Positions 35,930 to 46,516 of a stretch of DNA of 64,000 nucleotides are shown here, in pieces (positions within the stretch are counted from its first letter, which is position 1; each line of letters begins with the position of its first letter). The stretch covers positions 1,736,001 to 1,800,000 of the forward strand of contig NC_013166.1 in the NCBI RefSeq assembly GCF_000024085.1. Direction: 5' to 3'. The notes beneath the pieces are model-generated. The model was given only the letters and a program-made list of their open reading frames with translations. It was not told where the DNA came from and ran no database searches. The stretch is from Kangiella koreensis DSM 16069. Lineage in GTDB: Bacteria; Pseudomonadota; Gammaproteobacteria; Enterobacterales; Kangiellaceae. Made by a program: the position numbers and the translations under genes.

Positions 35930-37099
35930 CTCAACATCAAGCGCTTTTGCCATCTCCAGATTTGCCTGCTCAATCGGTGTGCTGAAGCTATCATTTTTCT
36001 CGTCTGACAACGCTTGATTATTATTGGGCAAACGCCAATTGCCACGACGATAAACCTCTTCGATGGTTAATGAATGACCTGTTAGCTTTAAGCAATATTG
36101 CTCGCCTTCAAGTTTGGCTAAAAAATTAAGCCTTAATAACTGCTCCAGATACCCTCGCAGTGTCTGCTCATGTAAATAACTGAACTTACTCTTAAGCTGC
36201 TCCAACGAAAGAGAGCTCTCTTTGTCCTGGGCCTGAATAAAAAATTGCAAAATCTTAAGTACAGAAATAAACTCATGCTCATGCTTCTCGCTTTCAACTT
36301 CAAACCGATGAAGCCCAAAGCAAACTATTACCCCTAGCAATAGAATTGACCAGGAAAGATAGACCCAAAGGAAGAAGATTGGGATGGCTGTGATCGCACC
36401 ATAAATAAGTTCATAACTGGAAAACTTAGTAACGAAGATAGCGAAGCCATATTTTGCAGCTTCAAACAGTATTGCCGTAATTACTGCCGCGATAAGGGCT
36501 TTATAAAACCTGACCTGAGTATAGGGAACCACCATATACAAGGCCGAAAAAGCTAGTACGATTAGAATAAAAGGCAAACCAAAAGTCAGTATTCCGCTGA
36601 GATCTGAAACAATCGGCAATGTCGCAAAATACGATGATGCAGCGAGGCTAGCAGCTATTAAAATGGGCGCCATGGTTAGCATTGCCCAATAAGCAAGAAT
36701 TTTGTGGATGCCTTTACGTTGGGTAGGCGTTTCCCACAATGCATTAATCGAACGGTCAATTGAGCGCATTAACAATAGCGAAGTGACTATCAAAAAACCA
36801 AGACCAATCGCCGATAAGTTTTTAGATTTAGAAACGTATTCATTAAGGTGTTCTTGAACCGCCAAACCGGTTTCAGGCATTAGATTATCAAAAATAAGAG
36901 CCTGAACCTGCGTATTAACACCTTCAAAGGAAGGAAAAACCGCCATTAGACTGACTGCAACCGTCATTAATGGCACTAACGCCAACATATTGCTGAGCGT
37001 CAACTCAGCCGCCATGGCGCTGGTTTGCTTTTGATTAAACTGGATAAAAACAAATTTAATAAAGGCTTTTAACCACTTCCATCTTTTTTCCATGCTCAT
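35900..37099 (-). CDS. YihY/virulence factor BrkB family membrane protein
   Basis: Inner-membrane protein of 399 aa, of the family formerly misnamed ribonuclease BN. About six hydrophobic segments lie between residues 30 and 270, including AAELTLSNMLALVPLMTV, which carries the family's N-terminal signature, and YGAITAIPIFFLWVYLSWSILLLG, its C-terminal one. A soluble tail of about 120 residues follows, with a winged-helix-like segment (LEQLKSKFSYLHEQTLRGYLEQLLRL), as in the longer YihY subtype. Function is unknown. A second ATG two codons downstream is an equally possible start. Confidence 0.87.
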   Translation of the reverse strand: MSMEKRWKWLKAFIKFVFIQFNQKQTSAMAAELTLSNMLALVPLMTVAVSLMAVFPSFEGVNTQVQALIFDNLMPETGLAVQEHLNEYVSKSKNLSAIGLGFLIVTSLLLMRSIDRSINALWETPTQRKGIHKILAYWAMLTMAPILIAASLAASSYFATLPIVSDLSGILTFGLPFILIVLAFSALYMVVPYTQVRFYKALIAAVITAILFEAAKYGFAIFVTKFSSYELIYGAITAIPIFFLWVYLSWSILLLGVIVCFGLHRFEVESEKHEHEFISVLKILQFFIQAQDKESSLSLEQLKSKFSYLHEQTLRGYLEQLLRLNFLAKLEGEQYCLKLTGHSLTIEEVYRRGNWRLPNNNQALSDEKNDSFSTPIEQANLEMAKALDVELVSTNSVNS

Positions 37100-37143
37100 T
37101 TATGCCTAAAATAGCCCTACGTTTGAATAAATTACATCATATT

Positions 37144-37497
37144 ATGAGTGAAATTAACATCTTACATAATCCACGCTGCTCAAAATCGCGTCAAACACTG
37201 GCTCTTTTGCAAGAAAACGGAGTCGAGCCTAACGTTATCGAGTATTTAAAGACCCCACCAAGCAAAACCAAGCTTAAGCAAATCGTAAAATTATTAGGTG
37301 TTTCACCGCGCGATATCATTCGCACTAAGGAAGCTGAATATAAAGAAGCTGGTTTGGACAACCCTGACTTGACCAAAGAGCAAATCATTGAGCTTATGGT
37401 TAGCAATCCAAAAGTCATTGAGCGCCCTATCGTTTTCTCTAATGACAAAGCAGCGGTAGGTCGTCCACCTGAAAACGTGTTAGCCGTTCTTAAGTAA
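37144..37497 (+). CDS. yfgD: ArsC/Spx-family protein, YfgD type
   Basis: Glutaredoxin-dependent arsenate reductase family member of 117 aa. Cys12 lies in HNPRCSKSRQTLALL, matching YfgD. The conserved ...RPIVF...AAVGRPPENVLAVL end carries the basic residues of the ArsC site. I place the start at 37144 because family members begin just before IxILHNPRCSKS; an in-frame ATG at 37102 would add 14 residues. E. coli has yfgD immediately after bepA. Here a TlpA-like, a PilZ-like and a YihY gene intervene, but wrbA and a DUF2069 gene follow, as in pseudomonads. Real arsenate reduction is unproven. Confidence 0.87.
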   Translation: MSEINILHNPRCSKSRQTLALLQENGVEPNVIEYLKTPPSKTKLKQIVKLLGVSPRDIIRTKEAEYKEAGLDNPDLTKEQIIELMVSNPKVIERPIVFSNDKAAVGRPPENVLAVLK

Positions 37498-37539
37498 AAA
37501 AGTGCTAAATAAAGGCTCCAAGTGAAAATAGCCCAATAA

Positions 37540-38148
<609 letters not shown>

Positions 38149-38181
38149 TCAGCCACTCTTAAAGTAAGGTAATAAAGTTCC

Positions 38182-38595
38182 ATGCAAAATGATTTGAATC
38201 CACATCTTCTCAGCGCCAGTCGCTACCGCTTAATCGGGCTCGCAGTATACTTAGCGGTCCTAATTATGATGCCTTTCTTTATTGTTAAAAATCATGAGAA
38301 CCAAGCATTAGTCTATTTTTCATTAGCGATTTGGTGGGCACCGTTGCTGATTGCGGTTCCGGGACTGTTTAAAGGCAAGACTTACACTTACGGCTGGACC
38401 GGTTTTATTATTTTACTGCCCTTCTTTTATGCCTTTTTCTACATTATTGAACCAGAGAAGTTCCAATGGTCACTCATCATAACCGTACTCTGTGTTATCT
38501 ATTTTTTCGCTTCAGTTTTGTACGTCAAGAAAAATGCATTGGGGCACGGTGTAAAGACCAATAAAGATGCTAAAAAAGCAAAAGGGCTGGAATAA
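38182..38595 (+). CDS. DUF2069 membrane protein
   Basis: Small inner-membrane protein of 137 aa with four hydrophobic segments (about 17-37, 45-62, 70-90 and 96-116) and a basic C-terminal tail. Genes of this family commonly follow wrbA in gammaproteobacteria. Function is unknown. Confidence 0.82.
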   Translation: MQNDLNPHLLSASRYRLIGLAVYLAVLIMMPFFIVKNHENQALVYFSLAIWWAPLLIAVPGLFKGKTYTYGWTGFIILLPFFYAFFYIIEPEKFQWSLIITVLCVIYFFASVLYVKKNALGHGVKTNKDAKKAKGLE

Positions 38596-38607
38596 ACCAA
38601 CCCTTTT
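38580..38607. terminator. Hairpin overlapping the DUF2069 stop codon, convergent with aroC
   Basis: AAAAGGG-C-TGG pairs with CCA-A-CCCTTTT around a 6-nt loop containing the stop codon; there is one mismatch. A T-run of four follows on the plus strand and A-rich flanks on the other side allow two-way termination. Confidence 0.6.
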
Positions 38608-38633
38608 CATTTGTTAAACACCAATGCAAAGAG

Positions 38634-39728
38634 CTAAACATTAAATAAATCTTTGTAAGCTCTGAATCGCAGATAGTGATCGCACAATACTAAAGCCGCC
38701 ATCGCTTCAACAATCGGTACAGCTCGTGGCAACACACAAGGATCGTGGCGCCCTCTGCCATGAAACACCGTTGCCTCACCTTCAAGGTTTACCGTTTCTT
38801 GCTCTTTAATGATAGTTGGGGTTGGTTTAAAGGCCACCCTGAACACAATCGGCATGCCATTGGAAATTCCGCCTAAGACTCCGCCTGAATTATTGGTTCG
38901 AGTTTTCACTTCGCCATCTTGATTAATAAAGACATCATTGTGAGTTGTGCCACTTAGCAAAGTCCCAGCAAAACCGGAACCAATTTCAAAAGCCTTTGAC
39001 GCATTGATCGCCAGCATGGATTTCGCCAAATCAGCTTCCAGTTTATCGAACACTGGCTCACCTAATCCCACAGGAACAGATTTAATTCGACATTCAACAA
39101 TACCACCCAGCGAATCACCGCTTTTGCGAGCTTGCTCAATCTTAGCAATCATCTGCTCAGCCAGTTTTAAATCAGGGCAACGCACAGGTGTCTGTTCAAT
39201 TAAGCTTGCATCCACCGCCTCAGAATCGAGTGTCATAGTCAAATCTTGTACACTTTTGACGTAAGCCACAATCTCGGTTCCAAGCGCCTGTTCAAGCACT
39301 TTACGCGCAATGGCTCCAGCTGCCACATGCCCAGCGGTAATCCGCGCCGAGCTACGGCCACCACCTGCTACATCACGTATACCGTATTTTTTCTGGTAGG
39401 TGTAATCTGCATGACTCGGCCTGAAAATGGACCCAAGCTCTGAATAGTCTTTACTGCGTTGATCCTGGTTGGGAATTAACAAGCTGATGGGCGTACCGGT
39501 AGTCATGCCATTAACGACACCAGACATAATCTGCACCTGATCCGACTCATCGCGGCGGGTGGTAATTGAGCTTTGCCCAGGACGTCGGCGATCAAGGAAA
39601 ACCTGTATATCCTCCTCAGACAGTTTCAAACCTGCTGGGCAGCCCTCAACGACAGCGCCAATCGCTTTGCCATGAGACTCACCCCAATTGGTCACTCTGA
39701 ATAAAGTTCCGAAACTATCGCCTGCCAT
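38634..39728 (-). CDS. aroC: Chorismate synthase
   Basis: Last enzyme of the shikimate pathway (364 aa): EPSP to chorismate with reduced [57 protein letters not shown] and [18 protein letters not shown] match the family. AGGAA lies before the ATG, 17 nt after aroA. It appears to be the final gene of the aroF-trp-aroA-aroC supraoperon, ending against the converging DUF2069 gene. Confidence 0.96.
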   Translation of the reverse strand: MAGDSFGTLFRVTNWGESHGKAIGAVVEGCPAGLKLSEEDIQVFLDRRRPGQSSITTRRDESDQVQIMSGVVNGMTTGTPISLLIPNQDQRSKDYSELGSIFRPSHADYTYQKKYGIRDVAGGGRSSARITAGHVAAGAIARKVLEQALGTEIVAYVKSVQDLTMTLDSEAVDASLIEQTPVRCPDLKLAEQMIAKIEQARKSGDSLGGIVECRIKSVPVGLGEPVFDKLEADLAKSMLAINASKAFEIGSGFAGTLLSGTTHNDVFINQDGEVKTRTNNSGGVLGGISNGMPIVFRVAFKPTPTIIKEQETVNLEGEATVFHGRGRHDPCVLPRAVPIVEAMAALVLCDHYLRFRAYKDLFNV

Positions 39729-39745
39729 AAGGATTTCCTAATACT

Positions 39746-41074
39746 TTAATGTTCTGCTGAGACTGTCTCTGAAACTCTTTCTAAGACAAGTTCAGTCACC
39801 ATACCAATCTGTTCAAGATACTGCCAATAGTCTGGGAAGGACTTGGCAACTGCTTCCGATGACTCGATCGTCAGACCCTTTAACTTGATCCCTATTAAAG
39901 CCAGGCTCATAGCCAGACGGTGATCATGACAGCTGGAAACTTTGTCTGCTATTAGTTGTTTACCGCCACGAATGGTAATACTCGATTCATCATACTCACA
40001 ATCTGCGCCTAGCTTTTTCAGTTGCTCGCATAAATCGACAATTCGATTAGACTCTTTAAAAGCTAAATGGGCAATGTTAGTAATACGGGTTTCGCCTTGG
40101 GCAAAACAAGCCAGAGCGGCTAAGGTTGGCACCACATCCGGCATATTACCCATATCCACGTCGATGCCCTGCAGTGGTGAGTCATATTCAACCTTTAGAT
40201 CATCCTGCTTAAGGTAAACTTTGGCGCCCATACGTTCCAGAACTTGCGGGAACTTTGATTCGCCTTGCGGAGAATCAAAATGATAATTAAGAACAGTGCA
40301 ACTTGATTCAGCCAACAAGCCAGCGGCCAAAAAGTAACTGCTACTGACCACATCACCAGCAACATGAATATCTTTCGCAACTAAAGCTTGCTGACCGGGT
40401 ATAAAAAATTCACGGCAATTGATTCGCTTTACTTCCCCACCGAACAACTCTATAGCTCGCAAGGTTAATTCGACGTAACTTTCCGATACAGCGTCTGAGC
40501 TCAAATGAATTAAGGTATCTTTTTCAGCCTTTAAACAGGCAATCAAAAGACCACTCAAAAACTGACTACTACGTGAAGCATCCAACTCACAAGAGCCACC
40601 AGTGATTGGCCCTGAAATTTTAATTGGTAAAAAGCCCTTTTCACTCTCTATACTGACGCCAAGAGTTTCAAGGCTGGCAACACTTTCCTGCATCGGGCGT
40701 GACCGCATCTGCTGGCTTCCAGTAATCGTGATCTGGTGCCCGACTGAGGAATAAAACAGTCCTGTCAGAGCCGTAATAAATCGCGCTAAGGTTCCACTAT
40801 CATGACAATCAATAACGACGTCATCAGCCAGCTCAAAGCTTTCAATACCTTTAATCTCAACGCTGGTTTGGTCAAGCCACTCAACTTTAGCACCTAGCGC
40901 CTGAATAGCACCCAATGCCGCGAGTATATCGTCATTGCGGGGAACATTGCTAAGCCGGGTTGTTCCATCACTGATGGCGGCCAATACCACATAACGGTTG
41001 GCCAGATACTTACTACCGGGCAACCTTAATTCGAATGGTTTTATCGCACTTGAAACTATGATTCGGTCAGTCAA
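39746..41074 (-). CDS. aroA: 3-phosphoshikimate 1-carboxyvinyltransferase (EPSP synthase)
   Basis: Shikimate-pathway enzyme of 442 aa that adds PEP to shikimate-3-phosphate. LPGSKYLANRYVVLAAISDGTT is the N-terminal PEP/S3P loop. HDSGTLARFITAL (usually GNAGTAMR), SRSSQFLSGLL, MGNMPDVVPTLAALACFA and KESNRIVDLCEQLKKLGAD follow. The HDSGT form replaces the usual G-N-A-G-T glyphosate loop, so the class I sensitivity pattern is altered. The only start that keeps the N-terminus is TTG at 41074, with GAGAG rather far upstream. It sits 42 nt after yfcL. Confidence 0.93.
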   Translation of the reverse strand: MTDRIIVSSAIKPFELRLPGSKYLANRYVVLAAISDGTTRLSNVPRNDDILAALGAIQALGAKVEWLDQTSVEIKGIESFELADDVVIDCHDSGTLARFITALTGLFYSSVGHQITITGSQQMRSRPMQESVASLETLGVSIESEKGFLPIKISGPITGGSCELDASRSSQFLSGLLIACLKAEKDTLIHLSSDAVSESYVELTLRAIELFGGEVKRINCREFFIPGQQALVAKDIHVAGDVVSSSYFLAAGLLAESSCTVLNYHFDSPQGESKFPQVLERMGAKVYLKQDDLKVEYDSPLQGIDVDMGNMPDVVPTLAALACFAQGETRITNIAHLAFKESNRIVDLCEQLKKLGADCEYDESSITIRGGKQLIADKVSSCHDHRLAMSLALIGIKLKGLTIESSEAVAKSFPDYWQYLEQIGMVTELVLERVSETVSAEH

Positions 41075-41116
41075 AAGATATTGTCACTCTCTTAGTATTG
41101 GATAAACAAACCTAAT

Positions 41117-41365
41117 TTAATCTTGAGGTTGCAGCTCATCCAGTAATTCAGATAACAGCTCAACATCGCGATCGGCTAAGCCATCGGCTTCCACAGCGTC
41201 TTCAACAAACAACGCAAATTCAGCAAACCATTCATCATCGGATAAATCGTCGGCAGGTATCAAATCCACCATCGGTATCAGATACCCAATTAAAAACAAT
41301 TTCTCTTCTTCAACCTGCTGTTCCATTTCCAGCAGTTGTTGCTTGATTGTTTCTGCTATCGACAT
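41117..41365 (-). CDS. yfcL: YfcL-like small acidic protein
   Basis: Acidic protein of 82 aa, predicted largely helical. EEEKLFLIGYLIPMVDLI and EADGLADRDVELLSELLDEL line up with E. coli YfcL (ELFASGYL... and ...GELSPRDQALV). In E. coli yfcL also lies close to aroC, which supports the assignment. Function unknown. The ATG at 41365 lies inside the 3' end of trpA, in another frame, giving a 56-nt overlap. Confidence 0.65.
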   Translation of the reverse strand: MSIAETIKQQLLEMEQQVEEEKLFLIGYLIPMVDLIPADDLSDDEWFAEFALFVEDAVEADGLADRDVELLSELLDELQPQD

Positions 41366-42215
41366 AGTGTGAGCCTTTTTCAATTGATTCAGTCATGTTG
41401 AGTTCATGACGTGCATTATGAGCCGCGTTAGACATAGTCTTAGCGTATTCCGACACTAAATCTAACATTTTATCCGGCGTATTATAATGCTCATTGATCA
41501 AGTTAACTATGGCTGAGCCGGTAATAATTCCATCAACACCTGCTTGAGCAGCCTTTAACACATGCTCTGGCTTGGAAATACCAAAGCCCTGCACTAAAGG
41601 CGGTGCTCCTAACCGCCTTAGATTATCGATCAGTTCAGTTCCTGTTTCCTGCTGGCTGTTATCAGCACCTGTAATTCCTTTACGACTAAGCACATAGGTA
41701 TAACCCTGACTGTTGCTGGCGATAAGTTGCAAACTGGCCTGGCTGGCATCAGGAGGCGCAAGATAAACCGTTTCGATCTCATAGGTCTTGGCTGCTCCTG
41801 CAAATAAATTTCCCTCTTCAACAGGACAATCAGCAATCAGCACTGAGTCAACACCTGCTCTTTGAGCATCATGATAAAACTGCTCAATACCAGGGGCAAA
41901 GACCAGATTGGCATAAGTCAAAATCCCTATGGGTAAATCCGGGTATTTAGCTCGCACTTTAGCAATCAAATCAAAACCTCTCTGAACACTAAACCCATTG
42001 GCTAATGGCCTTAGACTCGCCGTTTGAATAACCGGACCATCGGCGACCGGATCAGAAAAGGCAAAACCCAGCTCCAGTGCATCAGCACCATTCTCTACTA
42101 GCCTATCGATGAGTTTTAAGGATAACGCTTCTGTTGGGTCCCCCAGCAGCATAAAGGGGATATAGGCCAATTTGTTATCGGCTTTTAATTGTTTAAATAA
42201 TTGTTGGTAACGCAT
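41310..42215 (-). CDS. trpA: Tryptophan synthase alpha chain with extended C-terminus
   Basis: Alpha subunit that cleaves indole-3-glycerol phosphate (301 aa; usual length about 268). The catalytic Glu is in DALELGFAFSDPVADGP, with the Asp in the same loop. VLIADCPVEE, YVLSRKGITGAD and QGFGISKPEHV are family blocks. The last 30 or so residues (from about NMTESIEKG) exceed the family length and read into yfcL in a second frame. The start at 42215 has GAGAG before it; the earlier in-frame TTG is unlikely. It follows trpB by 28 nt. Confidence 0.94.
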   Translation of the reverse strand: MRYQQLFKQLKADNKLAYIPFMLLGDPTEALSLKLIDRLVENGADALELGFAFSDPVADGPVIQTASLRPLANGFSVQRGFDLIAKVRAKYPDLPIGILTYANLVFAPGIEQFYHDAQRAGVDSVLIADCPVEEGNLFAGAAKTYEIETVYLAPPDASQASLQLIASNSQGYTYVLSRKGITGADNSQQETGTELIDNLRRLGAPPLVQGFGISKPEHVLKAAQAGVDGIITGSAIVNLINEHYNTPDKMLDLVSEYAKTMSNAAHNARHELNMTESIEKGSHYVDSRNNQATTAGNGTAG

Positions 42216-42243
42216 AGTCACTCTCTTTATCAAAATTGATGTG

Positions 42244-43455
42244 TTAGGCAGTCTCTTGCAAGATACTCATTACATGAGCTAAATCTTTATCGCCGCGCCC
42301 GGACAGGTTGACCAGAATATTGAGTGGCTCACTGGATTCAGCCGCTAACTTCTTGGCGTAGGCCAATGCGTGCGATGATTCAAGTGCCGGAATAATGCCT
42401 TCAGTTTTAGACAGTTCCTGAAAGGCTTTTAATGCTTCGTCATCAGTCACAGATACATATTCGGCGCGCCCTGATGTCATTAAGTGCACATGCTCAGGTC
42501 CGATGCCGGGATAATCGAGACCAGCAGAAACAGAGTGCGATTCTTGCACCTGTCCCTCGCCATCTTGCAATACATAAGTTCTTGAGCCATGCAAGATGCC
42601 CTCACGGCCTTTTAATAAGGTTGCGCCGTGTGCTTTGGTGTCGAGGCCCTTACCAGCTGGCTCAACACCAATTAATCGAACCTCCTCATCCTTAATGAAA
42701 TCGGCAAAGATACCAATCGCGTTAGAGCCTCCACCGACACAGGCTACTACTGCATCGGGTAATTGCCCGATTAATTGCATCATTTGCTGTTTGGCTTCTT
42801 CGCCAATAATTTTCTGAAAAGTGCGTACCATTTTAGGAAAGGGTGCTGGACCCGCTACCGTCCCTAATAAGTAGTGTGTGGTTTCGTAACTGGATGCCCA
42901 ATCACGTAAAGCTTCATTGATAGCATCCTTTAAGCTGGCACTACCATTATCAACTGGAATCACTTCGGCGCCCATAAGCTGCATTCTGAACACATTAGGA
43001 GCCTGGCGATCGCAATCCTTCTTACCCATATAGATGGTTGCCTTTAAACCCAGCAACGCACAAGCCAGTGCAGTTGCTACGCCATGCTGACCAGCGCCTG
43101 TTTCGGCAATGATTCGATGCTTGCCCATTTTTTTAGCCAACAAAGCCTGAGCCAAAACCTGATTGGTTTTATGAGCTCCGCCATGCAACAAATCTTCACG
43201 CTTAAGGAAAATTCGCGACTGATTAATGCGTGCATAAGAACTACACTCGGTCACTGGTGTTGGACGCCCGGCATATTCTTTAAGCAAGCGACTGAGTTCA
43301 GTTTGAAACTCATCATCAACCAAGGATGCTTCAAAAGCCTTATCCAGCTGTTGCAATGCAGGCATCAATAGTTGCGGGACAAACTGTCCTCCATACTGGC
43401 CAATATAGGTGCCATCAAACTCAAAGTTCGTAGCAGTGTTAATTGTTTGATTCAT
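42244..43455 (-). CDS. trpB: Tryptophan synthase beta chain
   Basis: PLP-dependent beta subunit (403 aa) joining indole and serine. The N-terminal [18 protein letters not shown], the Schiff-base Lys in [30 protein letters not shown] and [12 protein letters not shown] are standard. The start overlaps the trpCF stop by ATGA. Confidence 0.97.
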   Translation of the reverse strand: MNQTINTATNFEFDGTYIGQYGGQFVPQLLMPALQQLDKAFEASLVDDEFQTELSRLLKEYAGRPTPVTECSSYARINQSRIFLKREDLLHGGAHKTNQVLAQALLAKKMGKHRIIAETGAGQHGVATALACALLGLKATIYMGKKDCDRQAPNVFRMQLMGAEVIPVDNGSASLKDAINEALRDWASSYETTHYLLGTVAGPAPFPKMVRTFQKIIGEEAKQQMMQLIGQLPDAVVACVGGGSNAIGIFADFIKDEEVRLIGVEPAGKGLDTKAHGATLLKGREGILHGSRTYVLQDGEGQVQESHSVSAGLDYPGIGPEHVHLMTSGRAEYVSVTDDEALKAFQELSKTEGIIPALESSHALAYAKKLAAESSEPLNILVNLSGRGDKDLAHVMSILQETA

Positions 43456-44912
43456 GATGAAATACCTCCAACAGCGACCGGGTTTAGATTATTATCCACC
43501 TCACGGTCTGCAGAATTAAATTGGTTACGACCAGACTGTGGTCGGGCAGCTCTGAAAAAGTATGCCAGCAAATCCTTACCTTTGACTCCAGGACTGGACT
43601 CAACCGAGCTGGACAGATCAACGTTGATGACACCTAGCTGTTTAAGATTTTGAATGTTCTCTGCGTTTACACCACCGGCAATTCGCAGTTTCTGGCTAAA
43701 TAATTGTGGATTCAGATTGCGTAGTAATGACCAATCAAAACTGACACCGGTTCCACCCCGTTGATTTTGTGTTGAATTGGTCACTTCTGTATCCAGCAAA
43801 ACTTCGTCATAGGTATCAAGTAAAGTCTTCAGTTCTTTTTCAAAAATCTCTGATGATATTTCAGGTCCAACATGAAAAACTTTGGATACTTTAATATCAG
43901 TAACTTGCTGCTTAATGGCTTGAGCAAAGTCTAAACTTTCATCACCATGTAGCTGTACGGCTTGCAGTCTGTATTGCTGAGCAGCAGACACAACCTCATC
44001 AATGGACTGATCTTGAAAAACTCCGATCAGAGGTTTTGAGGAAGTTATTATGTTGCTATCAACACAACGTTTTGAATTCGGCACGAAAATCACACCGACA
44101 CAACTGGCTGGAAGTTCTTGCAAGAGATCAGCATCAGATTGTTGCGTCACACCGCAAACTTTAATGTCGCCATATACCAGTTGCCGTGCCGCTAACTCCA
44201 AGTCATCTTCCTTCATCAGACTGGAACCTACCAAACAGGCATCTGAAAACTGAGAAAGGTCTAATACATCTTGGTGGGTATTAATACCAGATTCAGTGAC
44301 CACCAAACGGTCCGCAGGTATTTTTTTTGCGAGTGCCTGAGTGTGCTCGAAACTGGTTGATAAATCTTTGAGGTTTCGGTTGTTGATGCCAATAATCTTA
44401 GCTCCAAGCTTTATCGCTCGCTCCAGCTCTGCTTCTGTATGAACTTCGGTCAGCACATCCATGTTTAAACTTTCGGCCTGCTCCTGACAAATTGTATAGT
44501 CTTTATCATTAAGAACTGACAGCATTAACAAAACGGCATCAGCTCCAAAGTAACGCGCCTGACGAATTTGCTTTGGCGACAAGATGAAATCTTTGCACAG
44601 TAAAGGCTTATCGGTAAGCTTTCTTACTTTCTGTAGATTGGAAAAACTGCCACGAAAAAATCGCTCTTCAGTGAGTACTGAAATGGCATCTGCATATTGG
44701 TCATAAACTGGCACAATTTGGTCTAAATCAAACTTGGCACGAATTAGCCCTTTGGAAGGCGATGCTTTCTTACACTCCATAATAAAACCGTAATGTGGCT
44801 TACTGAGTGCATCATAAAAGCTTCGTTGACTAGGCTCTAAATCATGATAGTCAGCTGTGTTACCAATCACACTACGCTTATGTTCAAGGATAGTTTCTAA
44901 TACATTAAGCAT
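43452..44912 (-). CDS. trpCF: Fused indole-3-glycerol phosphate synthase / phosphoribosylanthranilate isomerase
   Basis: Bifunctional enzyme of 486 aa. Residues 1-250 form the TrpC barrel: [39 protein letters not shown] and [11 protein letters not shown]. Residues 252-455 form the TrpF barrel: [34 protein letters not shown] and [12 protein letters not shown]. The fusion order is that of enteric TrpC. A polar tail of about 30 residues after FFRAAR extends beyond the usual end. It overlaps trpD by 8 nt and trpB by 4 nt. Confidence 0.96.
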   Translation of the reverse strand: MLNVLETILEHKRSVIGNTADYHDLEPSQRSFYDALSKPHYGFIMECKKASPSKGLIRAKFDLDQIVPVYDQYADAISVLTEERFFRGSFSNLQKVRKLTDKPLLCKDFILSPKQIRQARYFGADAVLLMLSVLNDKDYTICQEQAESLNMDVLTEVHTEAELERAIKLGAKIIGINNRNLKDLSTSFEHTQALAKKIPADRLVVTESGINTHQDVLDLSQFSDACLVGSSLMKEDDLELAARQLVYGDIKVCGVTQQSDADLLQELPASCVGVIFVPNSKRCVDSNIITSSKPLIGVFQDQSIDEVVSAAQQYRLQAVQLHGDESLDFAQAIKQQVTDIKVSKVFHVGPEISSEIFEKELKTLLDTYDEVLLDTEVTNSTQNQRGGTGVSFDWSLLRNLNPQLFSQKLRIAGGVNAENIQNLKQLGVINVDLSSSVESSPGVKGKDLLAYFFRAARPQSGRNQFNSADREVDNNLNPVAVGGISS

Positions 44913-45912
44913 AGGAGGCCTCTTTTATCTTTTGTAATTGCTGATAGGCTTGACCACTTTTTAATAACTCCTTGGCCAGTTTTGTACCCGCCTTAAAATC
45001 ATCCGCAAGATTATTCAAAACAAGCAAAGCCCCACAATTGACAGCTACCATATCAATATGTGCATCACTGCCCTGACCTTTCAACAATTGTTTGGCAGCA
45101 GCAACATTATCTTCAACGTCGTTTGCCTGAATACTGGCAATACTGTGTCGACTAATTCCAAAGTTTTCTGGCGAAAGAGTGAACTCTTGGATCACTCCAT
45201 CATCAAGAGAAACAGCAAATGTACTATCATGCACCGCAATTTCATCCAACCCCGAACCATGGACCACCAATGCCTTTTTGGCACCGAGTATTTTTAGAAT
45301 CTCTGCAAAAGGTCGGCAATACTTTTTGTCATAGACTCCAAGTAATTGCACTTCGGGCAATGCTGGATTTGCCAATGGTCCTATCAGATTAAAAATGGTT
45401 CGTGTTTTAAGTGACTGTCTGATTGGCATCACATGCTTAACGCCGGGATGGTAGTCTGGCGCAAATAAAAAAGAAAAATTCACATCATCCAACAACTGCT
45501 TGCTCTGTTCCGGACTGACATGAATATTGATATCGAGCTGCTCCATCAGATCTGCAGAACCACACTTCGAAGAAACCGAGCGGTTTCCATGCTTAACTAT
45601 TTTGACGCCAGCCGTAGCAGCTAATATGCTAACAATGCTTGAAACATTAATCGTGTTCAGGCCATCACCACCGGTGCCACAGCAATCACTTACTGAAAAG
45701 TCACTCTGTGGAAACTTCACGGCTTCTTGACGCAGCGCATAAGCAGCTCCGGCAATTTCCTCGACTGACTCACCTTTAGTTTTTAAAGCTGCCAGCATTG
45801 CTGCAACCACAGGAGCTTCAACCCGCCCCTGTAGAACAGCTTGAAATGATTCTGTTGCCTGCAAGTAATTTAAACTTTCACCTTGATAGATTGTTTCAAG
45901 CAACTGCATCAT
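44905..45912 (-). CDS. trpD: Anthranilate phosphoribosyltransferase
   Basis: Transfers phosphoribose from PRPP to anthranilate (335 aa). The glycine loop is DCCGTGGDGLNTINVS, KHGNRSVSSKCGSADLMEQL binds PRPP/Mg, and HHPAM-like FLFAPDYHPGVKHVMPIRQSLKTRTIFNLIGPLANP follows. TrpD and TrpG are separate here, not fused as in E. coli. Two ATG codons in a row begin it, overlapping trpG by 14-17 nt. Confidence 0.96.
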   Translation of the reverse strand: MMQLLETIYQGESLNYLQATESFQAVLQGRVEAPVVAAMLAALKTKGESVEEIAGAAYALRQEAVKFPQSDFSVSDCCGTGGDGLNTINVSSIVSILAATAGVKIVKHGNRSVSSKCGSADLMEQLDINIHVSPEQSKQLLDDVNFSFLFAPDYHPGVKHVMPIRQSLKTRTIFNLIGPLANPALPEVQLLGVYDKKYCRPFAEILKILGAKKALVVHGSGLDEIAVHDSTFAVSLDDGVIQEFTLSPENFGISRHSIASIQANDVEDNVAAAKQLLKGQGSDAHIDMVAVNCGALLVLNNLADDFKAGTKLAKELLKSGQAYQQLQKIKEASYA

Positions 45913-46516
45913 GGCGAGCCTCCTTTACAGATTTGCCTGAGTGGCTTTCAACGGTAGTAATAAAGTTGCGTAGTAGCTTATAACCAGCAAAGCTCATAAT
46001 GCTTTCTGGATGGAACTGAACACCGAAAATAGGCAGCTCATTATGTTGTACGGCCATAATCTCACCCTGCTCTGATGTGGCCGTAATTAATAGCGACTCA
46101 GGTACGGTTGTTGCAACCAGTGAGTGATACCTTGCTACAGCAATACTTCCTTTTATGTCAGAAAACAATGTTGATTTCTCTTTTAATAAAAGCTTGGATA
46201 CTTTTCCATGTACCACTTGTTGTGCTTTTTCTACCACACCACCAAAAGCTTCAACAATTACCTGGTGCCCTAAGCAAACACCTAAAATTGGCTTCGTTTT
46301 TTGGAAGTCTTGAAGTAACTTCGCACAACAGCCAGCTTCGGACGGCTTGCCTGGACCCGGAGACAAAACAATACAGTCTGCTTTACTAGCCAGGTTAGAA
46401 ACATACCCATACTCAGCATCGTTACGCACTACGTTGACTTCAAACCCAAGTAACTGCAATTCATAGTCGAGGTTATAAATGAAGGAGTCGAAGTTATCGA
46501 TTAATAATGCTTTCAT
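45896..46516 (-). CDS. trpG: Anthranilate synthase component II (glutamine amidotransferase)
   Basis: Class I glutaminase subunit of 206 aa. LIDNFDSFIYNL is at the N-terminus. The nucleophile Cys lies in GVCLGHQVIVEAFGG and the catalytic His/Glu in FGVQFHPESIMS. It supplies ammonia to TrpE. PabA-type dual use is possible, but operon context favours Trp. The start overlaps trpE by ATGA. Confidence 0.95.
   Translation of the reverse strand: MKALLIDNFDSFIYNLDYELQLLGFEVNVVRNDAEYGYVSNLASKADCIVLSPGPGKPSEAGCCAKLLQDFQKTKPILGVCLGHQVIVEAFGGVVEKAQQVVHGKVSKLLLKEKSTLFSDIKGSIAVARYHSLVATTVPESLLITATSEQGEIMAVQHNELPIFGVQFHPESIMSFAGYKLLRNFITTVESHSGKSVKEARHDAVA

Noticed and set aside
37144..37497. Arsenic-resistance gene
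   Set aside because: No arsR or arsB neighbour, and the sequence matches the YfgD branch near bepA/wrbA rather than ars operons.
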